Assembly (NCBI GenBank): GCA_002751075.1
Contig: NAOQ01000331.1
Location: forward strand, 49,634-79,371
Direction: 5' to 3'
DNA length: 29,738 nt
Source of the DNA: Ichthyophonus hoferi
Taxonomy: Eukaryota; Opisthokonta; Ichthyosporea; Ichthyophonida; Ichthyophonidae
Shown: positions 21,800 to 29,738 of the stretch, piece after piece
How positions within the stretch are numbered: position 1 is the stretch's first letter
How the letters are laid out: every line of letters begins with the position of its first letter
Position numbers and translations under genes: made by a program
The notes under the pieces: generated by a model
Seen by the model: only the letters and a program-made list of their open reading frames with translations
The model's database searches: none
What the model was told of the DNA's origin: nothing

Positions 21800-24420
21800 C
21801 TACTAACAAATAATTATTATTTATTTGTATTTGTGTTAGGTAAGTATTAGTGATCAAGGGCTCCGTTCTCTTCCACAAAAAAACATTTTAAGATTTATCA
21901 ACAGATTTTATATATAAAAATTAGCACCACATATAAACCCATATATTGTTACACTAAATGAAGGCAAACCACTTCTACTTGATTGTATCTATGCTAATCA
22001 GGCTTTACACCTAGACCAATAAAATTGAAATGTGTAATTAACCATTCTTTACACGCCCATAGCAACTCAAAAATGCTTGGTGCTGCTAAAATAGCAAGGT
22101 ATATCTTTCCAGTAATCAGGTTTTTTTTTGTAAACCAAAATATATCTGTGCATACATAACCTTTTCCATCGATATACCTACCAACCTGACATGACATATC
22201 CCCAATCATTGCCAAGAGAATGATAATACCCACACATATATATACCTTTAGCATATAGTCTAGTCCAATCAGCAGCTTGTCTGTTAAATCCTTCTTTATC
22301 CTTTTTGTATTGGCTAGCTACCACGGCATCCTGGGGGTCATCAGGCTCAGGGTGGGCTAAAAGTACCTGAAATTCATGAGGTTAGGAGGTAATATAATGA
22401 ATTTACATTATAGTTATAGTGTATTCTATTATGGTATATCATATTTGATCATGCTAAGCTAGATTAAGAACTACATTACATTATATATATGTACAAAACA
22501 TACAATGAGGCAGAATTATTCTACCTGGATAGACATCAGGACGGACTTTAGCGTCATGGCGGCTGCCCTGTCAACCGAAATGATTGGGTAAATCACTGTT
22601 CACCAATAGAAATAGGTATATATCATTCTAACTTTGTATCTTTATTGGCTTGTTAAAAATCTAACCAGCCCTTTGAATATATTTGGTATGAGATTGATAT
22701 ATTATACCCATTACAATATAATATATACATGTTACAGCATAATACATACGACAATATAATGCATATATACTACAATATAATACATCTACATTACCATACA
22801 CTACCAACACACATACACATATATATACCACAACACATATACATACATATACGATTGAATATAGATTAATGGCAACCCACCATTGGTCCTTTAAAATGTC
22901 CAGGCAGATAGCACCTGTTTGTGAAGACACATTAGGGTGCCATATACGGGTCTCAAAATGTACCTGGTTATATAGATAAACTTATCAGCACAACTTACAC
23001 AGTAATTATATATATTATACATGCGCATATAACACTTTAAATAATCATTCCTTGATGATTGCTTATATTGATGCAATCTCATATAGTTACAGATATATGC
23101 ATGATCTCTAGTAATACCTTAAAATTACAAAATTTCCCGGTAAGTTTTTATTGCGCCATTACCAGATGACCAGTCAAATGCAGGCCATGATATAGAAAGT
23201 TTACAGTACTATCAATAGTATATAATACCATATATTAACGTAGGACATCAAAAAGCTTCAGATATAACAACGTAGTGGAGAAGGAGAAAAAAAAAACGAT
23301 CAATAGTAAACAAAACAAAAGGTGGTTACCTTGGGAGGTACGAAAGGATACATGTCTGGGATTTCAATTTTCACACGAAAAATCCCACCTGTATAAACCA
23401 ATCAACACCGTCAATTAAAATTAAATATCATGTTATAGTTGGGCTACGTTAAAAGGGTATGGCAATAGACTAAATAGATAAATTAATAAGGCTGCGTGAT
23501 TAAGTAGATTATATAATAGGCGTCCCTTATAAGATATCAAAAACGAATAAAAAGTAGAGTGGATATTTTCTATTTATTAAATGCTATGAAACCTATAATG
23601 ATGTATTGTATTGGATAGCATTATATATCATATAGTAATATACTATACCATCTCCAATCATACCATATCACATTTTATCCTACCTGTATATAGCGCATCA
23701 GTATATTGTATTATATAGCATTATATTATAATATATTATACTATACTATTATACTATACTTTACTATACCATACTATATTATACTATACTATATAATACT
23801 ATACTATATTGTATCATACTATACTATACTATATAATACTATACTATATTGTATCATACTATACTATACTATATTATACTATACTATACTGTATCATACT
23901 ATACTATATTATCTATACTATACTATACTATACTATACTGTGTCATATTATACCATCTCACATTTTATCCTACCTTCATATGGGGTGTCAGGTGGTCCCA
24001 CAAACATCCCTTTAAGGTGTACTAAGCTATTATCAACCATTTCTATTTGAGTCCCACTGGCGTGTAGAGTCTGTGTGTGATCAAAATTGTAATTGACAAC
24101 TAGAATAAAACAATAGCATCAAGTTTAGTTCATAAATATACTAAAAATGAAAGAGTGAATAGAGATATGACAATAAAACTATGCAAAAATGAATATATAA
24201 TAATAGTAATGATAGTATTATTGGTGTGAGATATATGTTCAATAACATGCAACTTAATATACAGCCTACCTCATAAAACAAAGGTTATCTACGGTATGAT
24301 TTTGGATTATAAAATATATGATGTATAGGGAATATGTTATATTATATACTATATCCCTACCTCATCAACCCGACATTGCGCAAACTCTTTTCTCACACGC
24401 CCTGAACCCGGGTTGGCCAT
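21130..24420 (-). CDS. UBE2K: ubiquitin-conjugating enzyme E2 K, 7 exons, 198 aa
   Basis: Exons in transcript order are 24361-24420, 23974-24070, 23330-23388, 22881-22963, 22525-22567, 22246-22366 and 21130-21263, all GT-AG and in phase. The E2 core spans residues 1-153. It contains [10 protein letters not shown] (45-54), YPFVPPK, the HPN motif (81-83), the catalytic Cys92 in [18 protein letters not shown] and [13 protein letters not shown]. Residues about 160-198 are a UBA domain ([10 protein letters not shown], then an [10 protein letters not shown] helix). Length and residue numbering match human UBE2K (200 aa), including Cys92. The enzyme accepts ubiquitin from E1 as a thioester and builds K48-linked chains; the UBA binds ubiquitin. 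The N-terminal 40 residues are the most diverged. Nothing looks broken. It is divergent from the UHRF1-like gene and convergent with the ankyrin-PX gene. Intron 2 carries a satellite. Confidence 0.96.
21769..21799. repeat. CA then TA compound microsatellite
   Basis: About ten CA dinucleotides run directly into TA dinucleotides inside the last, largest intron of UBE2K. Confidence 0.92.
23706..23943. repeat. ACTAT-type satellite with a 40-bp higher-order unit
   Basis: The tract is built from 5-bp ACTAT/TATAC units. Positions 23781-23820 and 23821-23860 are identical 40-bp copies, and 23861-23900 is a diverged third copy. The tract lies in UBE2K intron 2, about 30 bp from the 5' splice site of that intron. 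ORFs read through it are artefacts. Confidence 0.93.
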
Positions 24421-24764
24421 GATTCCTTGCGTATTATTAGATATTACTAACTATAAAAATTAATAATGACAATACAATAGTAGTAGTAAGCTGGTAGTGC
24501 TAAATAACAAAAAGCCTTGTACATGATTGGATGCTTTTATTTACATGATTCATTCGTTCTACTAGTTAATTAAGTAATTAACTAATTCATTCATTATTTA
24601 ATTAAAAGTGACAGCCAATGGCATCCCCCTTGTCGGTTATTAATTACCATAAATCTCGCTAAACTGAACCCTGAAGGTCTTGGGATACACATCTTTAGTG
24701 TATCGCTATAATACACATATACATATATATATATACATATACATATACCAACCTACTATACACC
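24421..24764. promoter_or_regulatory. candidate bidirectional promoter, UBE2K / UHRF1-like
   Basis: Only 344 bp separate the two divergent start codons, so both 5' UTRs and core promoters must lie here unless there are upstream non-coding exons. The region is AT-rich with TTAATTAA-type stretches around 24566-24606 and an AT-rich run of TA and CATATA repeats just before the plus-strand ATG. No TATA box can be separated from the AT-rich background. Confidence 0.5.
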
Positions 24765-27700
24765 ATGGATATTACAGTCAGGTTATACGATACACCCACC
24801 GAGAGGATAGTGCCTATCACTGGCTGTGCGATGCTGGTGTCAAAACTCCAATCCCTTCTGTATACCATGTTTGAAGTACCTGTGGACCGACGATATCTCA
24901 TGTTTAAGGGAAAGCGGGTGCTACCATTGAATGGTGTGTTATTATATATATATATATATATATATTATACTATCAATTCTGATAAGCCAAACAATGCGGC
25001 GCCGCCTTTACATAGTGTCATTATCTTCCTAATTTTGAAAATTTAAGGAAATAAGAAAATTTAGAAGTTAAGAAAATAAATTACCGTTACCCAACTTTTC
25101 CGCTAAACATTCCGCACGCAACTATGCATAGCTCTAATATATATGCTTATATACGTATAAACATATACAATACTATCACCTGGATAAACTTGCCTACATA
25201 AATGCATACATACAGATGTTATTTGATGTGCTTTTATTTTTATCTCCAGGAATATAGTTTGCATACATACAATTGTAGAAAAGATAGCACATAAACATTA
25301 TGGATGGGTTCATATGAATGATTACCAATATGCAATAGATATAAATATATACAGCTATACAGATATAATACAATATGATATGAGATGGAATAGCTATATG
25401 TGTATGTGTTTATTGATATATTTATATGCATGAATGATAATAAACCAGAGTATATTATATTATATTATATTATATTATAGTTGGTTATATATATCAATAT
25501 TGCGTAATCCCATATATACATATATAAAAAGGTTATTAACAATTACAGATGCATGCATATATTTGAAAAGGCACCATTCTACGTAGCCAATATATATATG
25601 TATAATTTTTAAGCCTATTATATGTATAATTCTATTGCATTTTGGTATCTGCATATAGATAGGCATACTTTAGGGTCTAATTATACTAACCAATAAGCTT
25701 GTAGCGGTTGACAAACCTACCACCCTATTCGACTATCGGATCGGGTTGGACGCCATGACACCATAGTACTAAGACCTTTTATAAAGGCCAATAAAGACAA
25801 TGTAATTAATAAACCTTGATAAATCAATGAATAGAGTATTAAAAGGAATATGTGCGATTTATCATTATATATTTCTATACATAGGTACTTGATTTATTGC
25901 AGTAATTTGATTGGCACTTATAATGTAAGCCGATGTGAAAAAGGAATATAAGAAAGCTATCACTTATATATATACTATCATACCTACCTACCTATGTATA
26001 TATAATCATATAAATTTAGAAATACCTATTTATATACTCTTATAGGTATTGGGAGTGATGTGGAGAGCATTTATAAGTGGAGGAATAATTCAAAGTACTA
26101 CGTGATCACCACAGGCAATTAAACTAACCAATGAGGATTTGGATGATTCTGGCGTCATTCTCCCCATAGTCGTTGAGACTGTTAAGGTATAGTCATTATA
26201 TGTATATGTGTGTATATATGTGTATGTATATGTCTATAGGTGCAATCATTTGAACACTATCATACTATCGTACTATAATGCTATTATTTTCTTTATATTC
26301 TTACTATCATACCATTATGCTAATATAATATTTTATTACTACACTACTACACTATTCTACTATCACACTTTTACACTATTACACTATCAACTATCATACT
26401 ACTATCGTATCATACTATTCCACTATTATACTACTATACTGTTACTATTATACTACTATACTGTTAATATTATACTATTGTACTATTATACTATTACACT
26501 ATTACGCTACAATACTATAATACTATCATATCATTATACTCTGATCCTGATACCACTATACCCCTATACTATCATCCAATCATATCCCCATTCCTAACCA
26601 TCCATATTATATATAGGCTAACGAGGGCCCAGTGCCTGGTGAGTGGTTCGTCGATTCCCAGGGAATCAATCAAATGATTGGACGAGGAGGAAGCCAATAT
26701 GACGAACCATATAACAGAATTGTGGGTTGTCCTAAAGGGGTTTCTTGTTACTGGAGCCGTATATGGAGAGTGGAAGGACAGGAGAAAGCGCGTCATAATG
26801 ATGTCATGAGTAAGGTTAGGGTGATCTTAATCTTAATCTATTGTTATGGGCATATATATAGGGTTGTAATTGTATAGGTTAACACATGTAGTGAAATGTA
26901 TCTAGTGCAGTTTAATATAATATAATACAATATAGTGTAGTATAATTTAATATTCAACCATAATATAGGTAAATATGTAAGCCTGTATATTGACCTATAT
27001 AGATTAATTTGAAGTATGATAGTATAGTAGTACAATAATATAATAATATAATAGAATATAGTATAATAATATAATAGTATGTTATCTCAAATTTAATTCC
27101 CCTAGATTCTCCCGATCCACTGGATCTAATAGGCCAATCAGTGACGCGTGTTATAAAGCAAAAGAAAATAACTGGCCAATTGATTAGCTATAGTCCTATT
27201 AAGAAAGGGGAGGCGTGCCAGTACAAAGGTAATTGGTCTGCATGTTTTATTTTTATTGCTAATCCAATCATATTTGGCGTAGATGATGCTTTATACCAAT
27301 AGGGGGTTGATTACTATTTTGGTTATGTTATTTGTTCTTATATTACATAATATTCCATCATATTTAATGATAATATGTTATATTATATTATATTTTATTC
27401 TATGATATTAGATTACTACTATCATTTGAGGTTTAAAAGTGGTTCTCTTACTATTAACGAATAACCTATTTGGTTTATATTGTATTAATGAGTCAATGTA
27501 TTCTCATTAAATAATATGAAAGAACCACTACCATTAGAGATACTTACTAATACAGGATTTTAGACAATTATTTAAGTATACTATAGCTACATGTATGATG
27601 GTATGAATGATATTATATATATATATATATATATACGCCAAATATCCTCTCTCCATATATAGGTTATAAATCATTCACATTGTTAATTTATGTATATCCA

Positions 27701-29649
27701 GCCAATTATCCTTGATATTAAAATCTGGGCACCACTCAAGTTTTATAGTCATAAATAGTTGCTTGGCAATCTAACTAACGATAGTACATACCTAGTGTTG
27801 TTTGGTTCAAAGGACGAGATTATGACGCAAGAAGAGATGGAATCTCTGATAATATCAACCCATAATGAGAAATCTGAGCATAAGAAGGGTCAATCAGTTA
27901 TTGTAGAAGTCACCCATGGATTTTCAGGTGACTATGAAAGGTTGGTATGAGTAGATATAGGAGTGATATACGTAGTAATGACGTAGCAATGTATATGTAT
28001 TGGTTTATGTTGTATTTTCCAAATACAAATAGGTATGCTTGTATTCCTGTAGGTTGTTAACCACTATCATTTAATTATTTAGTGAACGCATGCCATTGGA
28101 TTAACAGACATTAAGTTGTACTCTATTTACCTGGAAAGGTTTACCATAGAACGTAATCACCCTGCATTAGCAATATTAATCTACCAACTACTAATTAGCA
28201 CTAATGATTATTAATTATTTAATTACCTCTGTTCTCATGGCTATATTTATATTAACTATGCACATGTTTTAGATGACATCATATCTCTTTTATGAACTAT
28301 TATTGGTAGAAGAAACTGATAGATTAGTAACAATATCCAATTATTTTGATGATTGTGTATCAATTACTGTTTTTTGGGCCAATTATATTTATATATATTA
28401 TGAGATAATATATAAAAATATAATGTATTCAAAGGATTGGATACAAATTATAACCAGGCCAGTGCCAACCCACCAGCTTCTTACCTAATACGGTTTATCG
28501 TCTACTTCATCGCCCTCTGTGCGCCAATGGGAACAAAAGTGATACAATAAATGATCTAAAACCATTCAAAGTTGTAAAAGAGGTGGCTGTTACTATGGTT
28601 ACGCCCTTGAAAATTGTATTTTGTATGAGAATAATAGAGGGGATTCTACCTGAGGGAGATTATACGGTGAGTGTTCTTATTGGCTGTCTATATAGTGCTG
28701 TTATATATTTATATATGGTTATACTTGCAATTACAATATCATTTATCATATGTATTTGGTTTAATTTAATACGTATGCATTATGATTATATTGTATATTA
28801 TATTATGTTATTGCATCATATATCATAAGCATATATACTATTAATGTAAATTATGTATTTAAATAGTATTATACCTTTCTCTCCCTTTCTAGGTAGGACT
28901 GACTATTAAGGCAGATGAACAGCTTTGCGAGAATTGCAGGGGTCAATGTTCTATTGTTAGCTGTACAATGTGTGGTTGCGAGGTGTGCTATATGAAGGTG
29001 GGTGTGGATTGGATGGATCAAATAGTTAAAATTTAATATTTTAATACATGGTGTTTTTGCTATGATAGATTATGGCTTATAGTATAGTATAGTATAGTTT
29101 AATTTAGTTTAGTTCAGTATAATATAGTGCGTTATATTATGTTATATTATGATATACTACGCTGTACTAGATTATACTGTCTTATGTTATTGTTTGGTAT
29201 ATTATTTTATATTATCTTATATTCTGTTGTGTTACAATATCAAACCCTGATACTATTATTCTTGTATATAGGTACACATTGGTATTGTACAATATGTATA
29301 ATATAGTATATTATAATATGTTATTAATCTTTGATATAGACCAATCAACTGTAATTTTTTTAAAAAAAAAGTGGTTGGAGAGTCATGGGATAGATCATGA
29401 TTTATAATTGATTTGTACCAATGAAATTTGCTCCTTGAAATGGACCAATGACTGCGTCCCCCTGGTATCCATATAGAGGAATTACCATTTTAGTCATTTC
29501 TAACATTTTGGTATATAGATGCATATATATAGACACATTGAGTTAATCGTAATCTTCACCAATAGAATGACGAAGTCAACCTTCTCTTTTGCGATCAATG
29601 TCAGTACTACTGGCACTGTGGCTGCTTGGAAAATAAGAAACATTTGTAA
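24765..29649 (+). CDS. UHRF1: UHRF1-like ubiquitin-like, tudor-like and PHD protein, partial at right edge
   Basis: Probable exons: 24765-24933, 25705-25765, 26115-26186, 26617-26809, 27106-27220 (or 27228), 27785-27944, 28463-28666, 28893-28997 and 29566 onward. Exons 1-2 encode a ubiquitin-like fold ending in KGKRV and TTLFDYRIGLDA, close to the UHRF1 TLFDYEVRL segment. Exons 5-6 look tudor-like (LIGQSVTRVIKQKKITGQ, then YLVLFGSKDEIMTQEE). Exons 8-9 give a UHRF-type PHD with its extra pre-PHD cysteines: CENC, CTMCGCEVC, then CDQC and WHCGC. UHRF1 reads histone H3 and hemimethylated DNA and carries SRA and RING domains, which would lie past the window. The frame meets a stop at 29647 before the last PHD cysteine pair, but a GTAATA donor just before it could splice onward. 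Exon 4 shows no family match. Joins at exons 2-3 and 6-7 are unsettled. Confidence 0.65.
24943..24965. repeat. TA microsatellite
   Basis: About eleven TA dinucleotides starting roughly ten bases after the first donor of the UHRF1-like gene. Confidence 0.93.
25451..25479. repeat. TATAT pentamer tandem repeat
   Basis: Nearly six perfect head-to-tail TATAT units within the first intron of the UHRF1-like gene. Confidence 0.9.
26256..26575. repeat. degenerate ACTAT/ACTATTA low-complexity tract
   Basis: This is a long irregular array of CTATTA and ACTAC units that fills most of the intron before 26617. The open frame through it encodes only Tyr, Ile, Leu, Thr and Ser rich sequence and is an artefact. 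The composition resembles the satellite in UBE2K intron 2. Confidence 0.85.
27614..27635. repeat. TA microsatellite
   Basis: Eleven TA dinucleotides in the intron between the two tudor-like exons. Confidence 0.92.
29078..29165. repeat. degenerate AGTAT/AGTTTA tract
   Basis: This begins with AGTAT units (TAGTATAGTATAGTATAG), passes into TTTAGTT units and then TTATA units, inside the intron between the two PHD exons. Confidence 0.75.
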
Positions 29650-29738
29650 TAACCCACCACTCTATCATACCTTAATATGCTTGTAAGGACTATGTATGTA
29701 CTTGTGGTAGTGTAGGATAGGGTAGGTTAAGGTAGGGT

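Noticed and set aside
23706-24050. ORFs of about 70-115 codons rich in Tyr, Ile and Leu
   Set aside because: They are translations of the ACTAT satellite on the strand opposite UBE2K and have no protein character.
26208-26597. 129-codon ORF rich in Tyr, Leu, Ile and Thr
   Set aside because: It reads through a degenerate CTATTA tract inside an intron of the UHRF1-like gene.
28273-28488. 71-codon ORF starting MTSYLFYELLL
   Set aside because: It overlaps intron sequence of the UHRF1-like gene in a frame that does not match the neighbouring exons, and its second half is AT-rich low-complexity sequence.
29700-29738. GGTAGG/TAGGGT-like run at the right edge, possible telomere-type repeat
   Set aside because: The units are irregular and few, and the UHRF1-like gene appears to continue past the edge, so a telomere is unlikely.

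Overview
The window reads as nuclear DNA of an animal, AT-rich, with many short GT-AG introns, long low-complexity AT tracts and decayed mobile elements. The strongest clue is a UBE2K-type ubiquitin-conjugating enzyme with a C-terminal UBA domain that can be rebuilt over seven exons. A UHRF1-like gene (ubiquitin-like domain, tudor-like module, UHRF-type PHD finger) and two copies of eukaryotic initiator tRNA-Met agree. Compact genes with short AT-rich introns would suit a sponge or another non-bilaterian animal, but that placement is inference only.

Layout. Positions 1 to about 5600 hold an old Ty1/copia-type LTR retrotransposon fossil: gag with a zinc knuckle, integrase, the end of reverse transcriptase and RNase H, plus two LTR-like repeats about 2.3 kb apart. 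Positions 5600 to 8600 hold more decayed repeats, including a second pair of direct LTR-like repeats (about 5965-6425 and 7030-7485) and two short unidentified ORFs. Two identical initiator tRNA-Met genes lie at 10260-10331 and 10969-11040. Positions 11.0-16.5 kb have no gene I can name; three weak candidate exons on the minus strand are noted. A four-exon plus-strand gene at 16555-18840 encodes a 393-residue ankyrin-repeat plus PX-domain protein. About 2.3 kb of sequence without a recognisable gene follows, including a second copy of a dispersed repeat also seen near 8.5 kb.

The last 8.6 kb is a ubiquitin-related gene pair. UBE2K lies on the minus strand (21130-24420), and a UHRF1-like gene starts on the plus strand at 24765 and most likely runs off the right edge. 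Their start codons are 344 bp apart, back to back, so they may share a promoter. UBE2K is an E2 that builds K48-linked ubiquitin chains. UHRF1 proteins are chromatin readers that carry a RING E3 domain; that domain would lie beyond this window. A functional link between the two is inference.

Limits: spliced models were built by eye from reading frame, splice-site consensus, intron phase and family resemblance. The UBE2K and ankyrin-PX models are fully phase-consistent. The UHRF1-like model has unsettled joins, especially around its second exon.
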